This document shows, piece after piece, positions 30,203 through 41,200 of a DNA stretch of 64,000 nucleotides (the stretch's first letter is position 1; every line of letters starts with the position of its first letter). This stretch comes from an uncultured Flavobacteriaceae bacterium (GTDB taxonomy: Bacteria > Bacteroidota > Bacteroidia > Flavobacteriales > Flavobacteriaceae). The position numbers and the translations under genes were made by a program. The notes under the pieces were generated by a model. The model was not told the DNA's origin, ran no database searches, and worked only from the letters and a program-made list of their open reading frames with translations. Location: assembly GCA_947500585.1 (NCBI GenBank), contig CANMSN010000005.1, positions 62,001-126,000 on the forward strand, in the 5' to 3' direction.

Positions 30203-33200
30203 ATGAAACAAACGTTCTTAAAAATTCTAACGCTGTTCTTTGTCGCATACACCAGTGCACAAAGTATAGATGTTAGTGGAAACGTACAAGACAATACAGG
30301 AATCCCTATACCAGGAGTGAATGTACTTGTCAAAAACACAAGCAAAGGTGCTGTAACAGATTTTGATGGAAACTTCACGATTGCTAATGTTGAAATTGGT
30401 GCTACACTCACATTTAGCTACATTGGCTATGTTACAAAAGAATTTGTTATAACTGATAATTCTAGTTTAAGTATTCAATTAGAAGAAGATTTAGCCACAT
30501 TAGAAGAAGTTGTGGTAATTGGTTACGGAACTCAAACTAAGAAAGAGTTAACTGGAGCCGTTAGTGTGGTTTCAAGTAAAACGATTGAAGCACTTAAGCC
30601 AACCAGAATAGAACAGGCTATTCAAGGACAAGTACCAGGAGTAAATATTACTTCACAATCTGGGTCTCCTGGAGGTAATATCAATATCCAAATTAGAGGT
30701 ATTTCTACAAATGGTGATAGTAGACCTTTAATTTTAGTAGATGGAAGTGTTGTAGAAGACTTAAGTGTTATTAACCCATCAGACATTGCAACCATTAACA
30801 TAATAAAAGATGCTACAGCAGGTATTTATGGGGTTCGTGCTGCTAATGGTGTTGTTTTAATAACAACCAAAGTTGGGCGAAAAGATATGCCTCTTACCAC
30901 AGAATATAATGTTTTTGGTGGTTTTCAACAAACAACAAGAAAGTTACCTGTTTTAAATGCATCAGAATATGGCGCTCTCGTTAATGAAGCATTTGCTGCT
31001 GGTGGTGAAACACCACCGTTTAGCGATTTATCAATTTTAGGTAAAGGTACAGATTGGCAGAACGAGGTTTTTCAAGACGCACCCATACAAAACCATAATA
31101 TACTATTAAGAGGTGGTACAAAAAAAGCAGCTTATTCATACAGTGGTGCTTTTTTAACCCAAGATGGTATTGTTGGCGGAAGCAAATCTAATTTTACACG
31201 TTTTACAAACAGAATTAATTATAATGTCGATTTTTTAGAAAACTTTAGACTCTTCACAAGTGTTGCACTTACAAGAAGCAAAAAACAAAACCTAAGTGAA
31301 AATGCATTAGGATCTGTATTATTTAACGCATTAAATATGGCTCCTAACTTGTCTATTAGAGATGAAAACGGAAGTTTTACCTTGGCTGAAGGTTTAGGTA
31401 ATGAAGTTATAAACCCTATAGCGCAAACAGCAGACACTAATGATAGAACTAAAATAATGAGGTTTAGCGGAAATGCAGGGTTGTTCTATGATTTTTTAGA
31501 TCATTTTACAGCACAAGCAGCTATTCAATATAATTATGCTGAAGTAAGGGGAGATGTTTTTAGACCTATAGTAAATTATGGTAGCGGTAAAGTATTTAAT
31601 ATAGATAGAAGTGAAGTAGTAGAAACTTTAAACTATTTTAGAGACTATACTTTTGATGCGCTTATTAAGTATGAAAACCTAATTAATGACACCCACAAGA
31701 TAAATGTGCTTTTAGGAACCTCTATTTTTAAAACTACAGGAGTATTTACAGGGCAAAGAGGTTTTGATATAACAAACAACAACAACCCTTCTATCGAATT
31801 TGCTGGAGAAGTAGAAGATATTAATCAAGGTATTGGTTTTGATCCTAGATTTGATTCTAGGTTATTGTCTTATTTTGGTAGGATTCAGTATGACTATAAG
31901 GGAAAATATTTATTATCGGCAGTACTTCGTCGTGATGGATCAACCAATTTTGGACCAGAAAACAGATTTGGATATTTCCCATCAGGGTCTATCGGTTGGG
32001 TAGCTTCAGATGAAGACTTTTTAACAGACAATACAATTATAGATTTCTTAAAGATAAGAGCATCATACGGGCTCTTAGGAAATGACAGAATTCCTAATTT
32101 CGGATTTGTGTCATTGCTTGATGGAGAAGGCACTTACGTATTGAATAACCAATTAGTATTTGGATCAGCTCTAGGCGCTCTGGCTAACCCTGAGATTCGA
32201 TGGGAAAAGCAAAAGGCTCTTGATGTGGGTATTGACATGAGATTGTTAGATGATAAGGTAACTATTACAGCTGATTATTTTGAAAGACGTACAGAAGATT
32301 TATTGGTAATCCCTCAAGTTTCAGGTATTCTTGGGTCTGCTTCACCAGGTTCTCAACCACCAGTAGTTAATGCAGGAATTGTTGAAAATAAGGGGTTTGA
32401 ATTTGCTATAAATTATTATGAGACTGTTTCTGATGATTTCAAATTTAATATCGGGTATAATTTTACAACAATAGATAATAAAGTTATTTCCGTTAGCGGT
32501 GAAGGAGACTTTTTAACCGGCGGATCTTTTGGAGTAGGTCAAGACCCTCCCTTAAGAATGGAAGCAGGGTTTCCTATTGGGTATTACAGAGGATTTAAAA
32601 CAGATGGGATATTTCAAAACCAAACAGAAGTAGATGCCTACCCTACAATAAATGATAGAGTAGAACCTGGCGATTTAAGATTTGTAGATGTAAATAACGA
32701 TGGGGTGATTGATGATGACGATAGAACTAACATTGGAAATCCATTTGCTGATGTAACAATGGGCTTAAATATATCTGTTGATTACAAAGGTTTTGATTTT
32801 TCTGCATATGCTTTTGCTTCTGTAGGTAATGAAATAGTTCGTAATTATGAACGAAATCAAAATTTAACAAATAGACCAAGATACTTTTTAGATAGATGGA
32901 CTGGAGAAGGTACTAGTAACAGTTTTCCAAGAGTTACTACTGGTGCTAATTCTAACGGATTGTTTTCAGACTTTTTTGTAGAAGATGGGTCGTTTGCAAG
33001 ACTACAAAACATTCAATTAGGTTACACATTTGCTAAGTTTTCGGATGAAACAAAGATAAAGAACCTAAGACTCTACATTTCTGGTAATAACTTATTTACT
33101 CTAACAAAATATAGAGGTTACGATCCAACAGCCTCAACAGGTGCGCCTGTTGGTGGTGGAGTAGATCAAGGATTTTACCCCAATGCGAAAACGTATTTAT

Positions 33201-33223
33201 TAGGTGTTAATTTAAAATTTTAA
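30203..33223 (+). CDS. susC: SusC-like TonB-dependent outer-membrane transporter (beta-glucan locus)
   Basis: 1006 residues: signal peptide (1-19), carboxypeptidase-regulatory-like domain (GIPIPGVNVLVKNTSKGAVTDFDG), plug domain (EQAIQGQVPGVNITSQSG ... IQIRGIST ... PLILVDGSVVED ... DIATINIIKDATAGIYGVRAANGV) and a barrel ending LLGVNLKF. It is expected to import laminarin-type oligosaccharides with the SusD partner encoded just downstream. It is the first gene after the shared control module. Confidence 0.95.
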   Translation: MKQTFLKILTLFFVAYTSAQSIDVSGNVQDNTGIPIPGVNVLVKNTSKGAVTDFDGNFTIANVEIGATLTFSYIGYVTKEFVITDNSSLSIQLEEDLATLEEVVVIGYGTQTKKELTGAVSVVSSKTIEALKPTRIEQAIQGQVPGVNITSQSGSPGGNINIQIRGISTNGDSRPLILVDGSVVEDLSVINPSDIATINIIKDATAGIYGVRAANGVVLITTKVGRKDMPLTTEYNVFGGFQQTTRKLPVLNASEYGALVNEAFAAGGETPPFSDLSILGKGTDWQNEVFQDAPIQNHNILLRGGTKKAAYSYSGAFLTQDGIVGGSKSNFTRFTNRINYNVDFLENFRLFTSVALTRSKKQNLSENALGSVLFNALNMAPNLSIRDENGSFTLAEGLGNEVINPIAQTADTNDRTKIMRFSGNAGLFYDFLDHFTAQAAIQYNYAEVRGDVFRPIVNYGSGKVFNIDRSEVVETLNYFRDYTFDALIKYENLINDTHKINVLLGTSIFKTTGVFTGQRGFDITNNNNPSIEFAGEVEDINQGIGFDPRFDSRLLSYFGRIQYDYKGKYLLSAVLRRDGSTNFGPENRFGYFPSGSIGWVASDEDFLTDNTIIDFLKIRASYGLLGNDRIPNFGFVSLLDGEGTYVLNNQLVFGSALGALANPEIRWEKQKALDVGIDMRLLDDKVTITADYFERRTEDLLVIPQVSGILGSASPGSQPPVVNAGIVENKGFEFAINYYETVSDDFKFNIGYNFTTIDNKVISVSGEGDFLTGGSFGVGQDPPLRMEAGFPIGYYRGFKTDGIFQNQTEVDAYPTINDRVEPGDLRFVDVNNDGVIDDDDRTNIGNPFADVTMGLNISVDYKGFDFSAYAFASVGNEIVRNYERNQNLTNRPRYFLDRWTGEGTSNSFPRVTTGANSNGLFSDFFVEDGSFARLQNIQLGYTFAKFSDETKIKNLRLYISGNNLFTLTKYRGYDPTASTGAPVGGGVDQGFYPNAKTYLLGVNLKF

Positions 33224-33233
33224 TGTGCAAGAC

Positions 33234-34697
33234 ATGAAAAAGCTTAAAAACAAAAATATAATATTGGTAGTGCTCACTTTAATATTGTCATGTAGTGATG
33301 ATTTTATAGATGTATCTCCACAAGCAGAGAATTCAGAAGAATTTTTTAATTCGGAAGCAGATTATCAATCTGCATTAATTGCAGCATACGATCCCTTACA
33401 ATCAACTTACATAAATGTTATGTTAGGTGAAATTGCATCCGACAATACTTTAGCGGGAGGTGAAAGTGCCACAGACGTTCCTGGTATTCAGGAAATAGAC
33501 GATATGCTACACACGCCTATTAATCAACAGTTAAGAGATATTTGGGGTTGGATGTATGGTGGTGTAAACCGAGCTAATTTCATTATGGAATTTAAAGATA
33601 AAACAGAGTTTTCCGGAAAAAACGGTGTATTGGCACAAGCAACATTTTTAAGAGCGTACTATTATTTTGAATTAGTAAAATGGTTTGGAGATGTGCCTAT
33701 GCAAGTAGATAAGAGAATTCAGTTTGGAGATCAATTTAATATTGATAGAACACCAAAAGCAGAGGTTTATGCTCAAATAGAGCAAGATCTCATATTTGCT
33801 GCAGATAATTTGCCGTATGTACAAAATGAAAACGGAAGAATTACTAAAGGCGCAGCTCAAGCATTACTTGGAAAAGCATACTTGTTTCAAGATAAATTTG
33901 CTGAAGCAGCTAACGTGTTAGAAGATTTAATCAACAATGGTCCACATGATCTTTTAACAGATTACAGTACTATGTTTGAAAACGATAATGAAAATAACAT
34001 TGAATCGGTTTTTGAAATACAATATTCTGACTTAGAAGGTGCTGGCTTCGGTTGTTTACAATGTAGTGAAGGTAATGTAGCTGTGGGGTTTAATGGTATT
34101 CGCAACTATAGTGGTCCTACGTTTGACTCAGGGTTTAGTTTTAATGTTCCTGTACAGGAAGTAGTTGATGCTTTTGAAGATGGAGATATTAGGTTAGATA
34201 CTGCCATTCTGGATATTGACGCATGGGCATCAGATACAGGAGCATCGTTTTCTACAGGCTATGAACACACGGGATATTTTAATAGGAAGTACATAGCACG
34301 TAAAGGAGATTTAAATACGGGAGATGCTAATTTAACCAATCCAAATAATTATAGAGCCATTCGTTTTGCCGATGTATTGTTAATGGCAGCGGAAGCTTTA
34401 AATAGAGGAGGTATCAGCGATGATCGAGCAAGAACTTACCTGAATAGAGTAAGAACAAGAGCTATGTTATTAGAGGTGTCAACATCAGGATCTAACTTAA
34501 CGAACGATATATATAATGAACGTCGCGTAGAGTTAGTTGGTGAAGGTCATCGTTTTTTCGATTTAGTAAGAACAGGTAGAGCTGCAAATGAAATAGACGG
34601 GTTTGTTTCTGGAAAACATGAGGTGTTTCCAATTCCACTAATAGAAATACAGCTAGCGGGCAACAGATGGGATAATAATCCAGGATATCAAAATTAA
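33234..34697 (+). CDS. susD: SusD-like surface glycan-binding lipoprotein (beta-glucan)
   Basis: 487 residues from the ATG at 33234 (MKKLKNK), with the lipobox LILSC and linker SDDFIDVSPQ. SusD features include the TPR helices (FLRAYYYFELVKWFGDVP) and the C-terminal block YNERRVELVGEGHRFFDLVRTG. An in-frame GTG at 33225 would add only three residues and is less likely. It follows the SusC stop by 10 bp. Confidence 0.93.
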   Translation: MKKLKNKNIILVVLTLILSCSDDFIDVSPQAENSEEFFNSEADYQSALIAAYDPLQSTYINVMLGEIASDNTLAGGESATDVPGIQEIDDMLHTPINQQLRDIWGWMYGGVNRANFIMEFKDKTEFSGKNGVLAQATFLRAYYYFELVKWFGDVPMQVDKRIQFGDQFNIDRTPKAEVYAQIEQDLIFAADNLPYVQNENGRITKGAAQALLGKAYLFQDKFAEAANVLEDLINNGPHDLLTDYSTMFENDNENNIESVFEIQYSDLEGAGFGCLQCSEGNVAVGFNGIRNYSGPTFDSGFSFNVPVQEVVDAFEDGDIRLDTAILDIDAWASDTGASFSTGYEHTGYFNRKYIARKGDLNTGDANLTNPNNYRAIRFADVLLMAAEALNRGGISDDRARTYLNRVRTRAMLLEVSTSGSNLTNDIYNERRVELVGEGHRFFDLVRTGRAANEIDGFVSGKHEVFPIPLIEIQLAGNRWDNNPGYQN

Positions 34698-34707
34698 AAA
34701 ATAAGAT

Positions 34708-36897
34708 ATGAAAACAATAAAAAATATATTTAGTTTTTTAGCTATAGCTTTCTTTATAGGCTGTGCTGAAGACGATAATGATTTGAGCTTTATTGATAGC
34801 GTAGTTGCTCCATCAAATGTTTCAGCACTTTTTCAACCAACTCAAGATAATTCGGGATTAGTAACTATTATACCAAATTCTAACGGAGCTGTTTCTTACA
34901 ATGTCACCCTAGGAGATGGATCAGATCCAGTTTCTATTAGTACAGGCGAGAATATTGAAAAAGTATATGCCGAAGGAAATTATACTGTAGAAGTAGAAGC
35001 TGTTGGTTTAACGGGTTTAAAAACGTCTATCACACAAGATTTAGTGGTTTCGTTTAAAGCTCCAGAAAATTTAATGGTGACTATCGAGAACGATCCAGCC
35101 ATATCAAAACAAGTTAATGTAACGGCAACTGCAGATTATGCAATGTCTTATCAAGTGTATTTTGGAGAAGCTGAGAATGATGACCCTGTTTTAGCAAATA
35201 TTGGTGAGGTAGCAAGTTATAATTATCAAGAAGCTGGAACTTACACAATTCGAGTTGTTGCTATGGGATCTGCTATTGCAACTACAGAGTATTCAGAAGA
35301 GTTTGAAGTTACTGCTATTTTGCAGCCTTTAGCATCAGCACAAGCACCACCTTTTAGATCGCCGAGCGATGTTATAGGAATTTTTAGCGAAAAGGAGAAT
35401 TATGAATATAATCCTGCTAATGATTTCTTTCCTTATTGGGATCAGGGGGCAGACTGGAATGTTGGAGAATTTTTAATTGACACTGATAAAATTTTAAGAT
35501 ATACTGGTTTAACCTATCAAGGAATTCAGTTAGGAGCTAATATAGATGCTTCTTCTATGGAGTATCTTCATTTAGATATTTGGACTGCTGATGATAATGA
35601 TGCTAAAATATCTCCTATAAGTGCTTCAACAGGAGAACAAGCTTTCGATTTAGACTTGGTTGCAAATCAATGGTCATCTGTTGATATACCATTATCATAC
35701 TTTACAGATTTAGGTTTAAGTATGAGCGATATTGCACAGTTTAAGTTTGATGGTGATCCAGTTGGAGGAACTATATTTGTGGATAATATTTATTTTTGGA
35801 AAGAAGCTTCAGAAGCTTTGCCTTTATTATTTGATGATTTTGAAGGAAACAGTAATATTACAACTTGGGCTGGTGATGCTGCAGGATTAAATACAGCTTT
35901 ACCAAACCCTTATGTTAATGCTGATAATTTATCTGCTACCGTTTTAGAATATGATGATACAGGAGGTCAATATGCAAATGTGCAATTCGTTGCTGATTCA
36001 AATTTTGATTTATCTGGTGGGAATAGTATTTTCACTTTAAAAGTTTATGTACCATCTTCTAGTATAACAGGTACTGAGCCAAATCAAATTTCATTAAAAC
36101 TTCAAAATAGTAGTTTAGGTGGTAATTCTTGGCAAACTCAAACAGAGATTGTTAAACCAATTGTTCTAGATGAATGGCAAGTAATTACTTTCGATTTTGT
36201 TAATGATAACTGGCAGAATTTAAACAACAATGGTACAGATCCAGACCCTGTTGATAGAACAGATTTAGATAAAGTAGTTTTACAGGTTAATTCTGAAAAT
36301 AATAACAGTCTAGTTAAAGCGTATATTGACGATTTCTATTATGGTGCAACTCCTACACCAGATGCACCACCTTTTGCAAGAGATGGTTTTGAAGGTTTTG
36401 GAACAATAACAACGTGGACAGGAGATAATTGTGGAATGGATAATGCTTTTGCTAATCCTTTCGTAGACGCTAGCAATAACTCAGCAACAGTTTTAGAATA
36501 TAACGATACAGGAGGTCAATATGCTAATGTGCAATTTACTATAACTCCAAATTTTGATTTGGCATCAAAAAGTAAGTTTACTTTAAAAATTTATGTGCCA
36601 TCAAGTAGTATTACAGGTAGCCAACCAAATCAAATTTCATTAAAACTTCAAAACAGTAGTTTAGGTGGTAATTCTTGGCAAACCCAAACAGAGATTGTTA
36701 AACCTGTGGTCTTAGACCAATGGCAAGAACTTACTTTCGATTTTGTTAATGATAACTGGCAGAATTTAAATAACAATGGTATAGATCCAGATCCTATTGA
36801 TAGAACAGATTTAGATAAAGTAGTCTTACAGTTGAATTCAGAAAACAACAATGATCTTGTAACGGCTTATATTGATGATTTTAACTACCATAATTAA
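34708..36897 (+). CDS. Surface lipoprotein with PKD-like domains and duplicated carbohydrate-binding modules
   Basis: 729 residues with the lipobox FFIGC. Two Ig/PKD-like domains (about 35-115, 118-205) precede three beta-sandwich carbohydrate-binding modules (about 215-370, 372-550, 553-729). The last two modules are near copies, both with SLKLQNSSLGGNSWQTQTE and FDFVNDNWQNLNNNG and an end of the type AYIDDFxY. The position after SusD is that of SusE-type surface glycan-binding proteins, so beta-1,3-glucan is the likely ligand. The third-from-last module is only distantly similar, so the duplication is recent. No catalytic motif is seen. Confidence 0.82.
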   Translation: MKTIKNIFSFLAIAFFIGCAEDDNDLSFIDSVVAPSNVSALFQPTQDNSGLVTIIPNSNGAVSYNVTLGDGSDPVSISTGENIEKVYAEGNYTVEVEAVGLTGLKTSITQDLVVSFKAPENLMVTIENDPAISKQVNVTATADYAMSYQVYFGEAENDDPVLANIGEVASYNYQEAGTYTIRVVAMGSAIATTEYSEEFEVTAILQPLASAQAPPFRSPSDVIGIFSEKENYEYNPANDFFPYWDQGADWNVGEFLIDTDKILRYTGLTYQGIQLGANIDASSMEYLHLDIWTADDNDAKISPISASTGEQAFDLDLVANQWSSVDIPLSYFTDLGLSMSDIAQFKFDGDPVGGTIFVDNIYFWKEASEALPLLFDDFEGNSNITTWAGDAAGLNTALPNPYVNADNLSATVLEYDDTGGQYANVQFVADSNFDLSGGNSIFTLKVYVPSSSITGTEPNQISLKLQNSSLGGNSWQTQTEIVKPIVLDEWQVITFDFVNDNWQNLNNNGTDPDPVDRTDLDKVVLQVNSENNNSLVKAYIDDFYYGATPTPDAPPFARDGFEGFGTITTWTGDNCGMDNAFANPFVDASNNSATVLEYNDTGGQYANVQFTITPNFDLASKSKFTLKIYVPSSSITGSQPNQISLKLQNSSLGGNSWQTQTEIVKPVVLDQWQELTFDFVNDNWQNLNNNGIDPDPIDRTDLDKVVLQLNSENNNDLVTAYIDDFNYHN
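35821..36894 (+). repeat. In-gene tandem duplication (period about 546 bp) encoding two binding modules
   Basis: Matching stretches are 546 bp apart, for example the segments starting at 36085 and 36631, which are nearly identical for more than 70 bases. The period is 182 codons, which is in frame. The sequence shows a recent unequal duplication of one module. Confidence 0.75.
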
Positions 36898-36908
36898 AAT
36901 ATATAGAG

Positions 36909-37796
36909 ATGAAAAATTTTAAGAATTTATTACTATTCCTTTTGATAGTTGGCTTTATTTTTACGGGCTGTCAAGACGATGATGCAGAGTTCGGTGCTAT
37001 CATTGCACCATCAAATATTGATGTACAAGTCACTTATATAGATGACGGTTCAGAAACAGTAGCCCCTGGTTTGGGTAGTGGCTTGGTACAATTTTCGGCT
37101 AGTGCAGATAATGCTACTGCATATCATTTTGTAATACAAGGGCAAACTAAATTGCAAGCATCAGGCATGGTGTCTCATAATTTCACGAGTCTAGGGAACA
37201 ATACATATCCTGTAACTGTTATTGCTTATGGTACAGGAGGAAGTTCTTCAAGTATGACTGTAGAGGTAGATGTTTTAGCTCTGTACGAGCCGCCAGCAGA
37301 TTTACTTGAAATGTTACATGGTGGAACCCAAAAGACGTGGAGAATTAAAGCTGAATCCAAACCTCACTTTGGGTTAGGACCAGTAGGAGGTTCTATTGTT
37401 GGCGAGTGGTTTTCTGCTGAACCTAACGACAAAGATGGTGTAGGGATGTATGATGACCGATATGTATTTAATGCAGATGGCACCTTTACTCATTTAACTG
37501 GTGGTGATGTGTTTGGGCGTATTAATTTAATTGATGAGTTAGGTGCTTCAGGAGGGAGTATTGATGGTGCAGACGTACTGAACTTACCATTTGATGATTA
37601 TACTGAACAGTACACGTTAACTGCACCAAGTGATGTTGAAACAATTTCACTATCTGGTCTTGGTTTTATAGGGTATTATACAGGTGGAAACCATCAATAT
37701 AAAATTTACAGCAGAAATACTACTGAAATGGTTTTAAGTACAGCTGATGGAAATAATGAATTTGAATGGTGGTTTACACTAACTACTGAAGATTAA
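36909..37796 (+). CDS. Surface lipoprotein with PKD-like and lipocalin-like domains
   Basis: 295 residues with the lipobox FIFTGC and an acidic DDDAEF linker. Residues 30-125 form a PKD/Ig-like domain, and residues 130-295 (GTQKTWRIKAESKPHFGLGPV ... GMYDDRYVFNADGTFTHLTGG ... EFEWWFTLTTED) form a beta-barrel or sandwich often seen at the C-terminus of SusE-position lipoproteins. The likely role is binding glycan on the cell surface. It is the last gene before a terminator. Confidence 0.72.
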   Translation: MKNFKNLLLFLLIVGFIFTGCQDDDAEFGAIIAPSNIDVQVTYIDDGSETVAPGLGSGLVQFSASADNATAYHFVIQGQTKLQASGMVSHNFTSLGNNTYPVTVIAYGTGGSSSSMTVEVDVLALYEPPADLLEMLHGGTQKTWRIKAESKPHFGLGPVGGSIVGEWFSAEPNDKDGVGMYDDRYVFNADGTFTHLTGGDVFGRINLIDELGASGGSIDGADVLNLPFDDYTEQYTLTAPSDVETISLSGLGFIGYYTGGNHQYKIYSRNTTEMVLSTADGNNEFEWWFTLTTED

Positions 37797-37831
37797 AATC
37801 ACTAAGAAGATTTGTTTAGTTATTGTTTAAT

Positions 37832-37872
37832 AACACCTTTAAGGTAAATATAGGCTTTAGAGGTGTTTTTTA
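37832..37872 (+). terminator. Terminator of the SusCD-lipoprotein operon
   Basis: AACACCTTTAA pairs with TTTAGAGGTGTT (11 pairs, one G-T) around a 13-base loop and is followed by TTTTT. It separates the SusCD group from the glycosidase-barrel gene. Confidence 0.65.
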
Positions 37873-37953
37873 ATTTTATTAGAACTATAAGACTTTATAG
37901 GATGTAAAGCATATTATTTAAAATACGAAAAAGCACTACAACTAACAAAAATA

Positions 37954-38117
37954 CCTATACAACGCCACAACATTATTAATTTTTAATAGTATTGCCATGA
38001 AGCTTTTAGTCTTGTTTTGTGCGTTTTAGCGACTTTTATTGCGATTTCAACAATAAATCTATTCTTTTTTTAATGTGTATGTTTTTTGTTGAGGTGTTTT
38101 TTACGGACTTAGCAAAT
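37954..38117 (+). promoter_or_regulatory. Shared control module, copy 2 (upstream of the glycosidase-barrel gene)
   Basis: CCTATACAAC at 37954-37963 and CACAACATT at 37966-37974 have the same 12-base offset as in copy 1. Box 2 starts at 38074 and contains GTATGTTTTTTGTTGAGG. A further shared element TTAGCAAAT (38109-38117) is placed 24 bases after the T-run G, as in copy 3. Confidence 0.7.
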
Positions 38118-38261
38118 AATTAAGTTAATTTTAACTTTCACGAAAAGTTCAAGTTTGAATAATTCGTTTAAAAATCAATACCCTGATAACTTGTTGAGTA
38201 AATTAAAATCGAAAAACCGAAACAAGTTTTCTAAATACTAACACAATAATTAAATAAAACT

Positions 38262-41200
38262 ATGAAAAACAATTTTCTAAGATTATTACTTTTCTTATTT
38301 ACAACAACTGCCTTTGCGCAGTCTGATAAAGTATCGGTTGTAAGTAATGATGAAGGCATGAAACTAGTTGTAAACGGAAAAGATTTCATGATTAATGGTA
38401 TGAACTGGGACTATGTTCCAATTGGAACCAATGTGGTAGATGCCAAATTCTACGAAAAATCAGACGACATCATTAAAGCAGGACTTGATGCAGAAATGGC
38501 GCTTTTACAGAACATGAATGTAAATGTAATACGTCAGTACACTGGTGTTCCTGCTAAATGGGTTAAGTACATTTATGAGAGGTATGGTATTTACACCATG
38601 TTAAACGATTCTTTTGGAAGATACGGGTTAACAATTGACGGTGTATGGACACCTGTTACTGATTATTCTGATGCTCGTACAAAAGAAATATTAATGTCAG
38701 AAATAACAAATATGGTTACCGAGTACAAAAACGTACCTGGTATATTATTGTATTTAATTGGTAATGAAAATAACTATGGTCTGTTTTGGGCTGGAGCAGA
38801 AACTGAAGATTTTCCAGATGGAGAAGAAAAGATAAATGCCGTTGGAGAACTTAGAGGAAGACCCATGTATAAATTAATGAATGAAGCATCTAAAGCTATG
38901 AAAGCTATAGATTCAAATCACCCTGTTGCTATTTGTAATGGAGATGTTTTATTTATAGATATTATAGCCGAAGAATGTAAAGACGTAGATATATACGGAA
39001 CAAATGCTTATCGAGGCGTTTCTTTTGGAGATATGTTTCAGGTGGTTAAAGATAAACTTAACAAACCTATCATGTTTACGGAGTTTGGTTCAGATGCTTA
39101 CAACGCTATTGAAAATGCCGAAGACCAAAAAATGCAAGCGTATTACAATGTAGAAAACTGGAAAGAAATTTATCAGAATGCTGCAGGTTTAGGAAAAGCA
39201 GGAAACTCTATTGGAGGATTTACTTTTCAATTTTCTGATGGTTGGTGGAAAGCTGGATTTGACGATAGAAAAGATGCAGATACGCACCAAACAGAATCTA
39301 CTTGGAATGCAGGCGGATATACTATCGATCAGGCATACCCAGGAGCAAATAACATGAATGAAGAATGGTTTGGTATTTGTGCTAAGGGACCAACTAACGA
39401 AAGAGGTTTATATACATTATATCCTAGAGCGTCATATTACGCTTTAAAAGATGTACATAGTCTTGATGTTTACGCAGAAGGAGTTAATGCAGAGTTCGTA
39501 GATAATTTTTTTAATAAAGTTAATTTAATGGATGCCGTGTTAAGAGCACGAGGAGATAAAGCCGCGTTAGGTGGTGGAGATTCAGAAAAATTAAGACTTA
39601 GCGAATTCAGTGCTAGATTTAGTACGTTTAATACAGGTGGTTCTTTATTAACTACGCCTACACAAGCTGACCCTGATGAGCCAAATACTTTTCCTAGCAG
39701 AACAGGTTTTGACCATATGCAATCGTATTTTATTGGCGTAGAGGCTAAACCAACAGCGAGCATGAGAGCTAACGTAAATTTCAATATTCTTGGAAATGTT
39801 GCTACCAATCAGATTAACGAAATATTTTATGAAAACGTTGGCAGACCTGTAACAGTTCAAGGAGCTGATGGAGAAGACGTTATTTTAAACGATAATAATA
39901 GAGTTCGTGTTTACCAAGCAGAGTTTGAATGGAACACTAAGAAATTTGATTTAAGAGGATTTTATAGAACTGGTCATTATCACTGGGCTTATGAAGGCGA
40001 CTTCTTTAATTTATATCCTGAAGCAAACTACGGACCTAATTTAGACATATATAATGGAGAAATTTTAGGGATGGAAGTTGATGGCAAAGGTTCATTAGCC
40101 GGATTCAAAGCAGCAATAGGGCCTCAACTATGGTGGGGAGCTAACCCAGCCATGTTATTAAAGTATAGAAAGCAAATAGCGCATTGGGATGTAACGGGTA
40201 TATATCATAAAGATTTTGATGAGTCACTAAATTCTGTTCTGTTTTTTGGAGGTGGAAAAGATGTGCCTCTAGATGCAAATGGCAGACGTGTTTTAAATGC
40301 AGAACAAGTTCGAAGTGGTGTAATTCCTGCGTGGCCTACGGAAAGAGCTACTGTTGTATTGGAAAGAGAATTTGGAAAATTTGAACTGGCATTAGGAGGA
40401 ATTTGGGGAGGACGACCTTTAAACGGAATTGCTTACCAAGATATAGATGATAATGGAAATGTGGTAGTAGACAAAATTAGATCTAAAGACAACTGGGGAG
40501 GTAAAGGAAAAATTACTTACGCAGGAGGTAAATTTAATTTATATGCTCAAGGGTCAATAATGGGATTAGTTGCCAATGGCGGTTTTGATCAAACACAAAC
40601 TTTTACAGGTTGGAAGTTAAAAGATAGCGGTAGCGGAAACATGGCTAACTTTTTAACTGGATTTACATTTTCATTAGGTGATATACAAATAGCACCTAAT
40701 TTTATGCACCAGCAACCATTAGTAGATCCTATGCCAAATGGTGGAGCAGCACCTGGTAGATTAAGAAACGTCATTGACGATCCTTTTGCAGTAAGAAATG
40801 GTAACAGAGAAACTACTGCAGGTGAAATTTTATTCACTTACGATCCAACTCCTGGTACTTGGATGTATTCATGGGACAATGATCGAGCTGAAGATGCACC
40901 TTTTGCTATGAATGCTGGATTTGTTTTCCGCAGACAGCCAACAACAATGGATGCTCATATTGGATTCCTTGCTAATCGTTCATTCTTTGCCTTTGGCGAG
41001 TCCGTACCAGCACAAGACCTATGGGAAGTACACTCAAGAATGGTCTCTAAAATTGGTCGTGATTTTGGTATTGTAGGTAACTTTTATTATGGTAACGGTC
41101 AATCAAATGGAGACTCCGACAGAACAATTACAAGATTTGGTGCTGACATTAGAGCCATCTCTAAAAACATGAAAGTAAATGCTCATGTAAAAGTAAACGA

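Larger units (their letters stand above)
37797..38261 (+). other. 465-bp intergenic region: terminator plus second copy of the control module
   Basis: The stretch holds a terminator (37832-37872), the two boxes of the shared module (37954-37974 and 38074-38117), a short dyad AAGTTAA-TT-TTAACTT at 38122-38137, and a second TTGTTGAG at about 38190. I see no coding potential. Confidence 0.7.
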
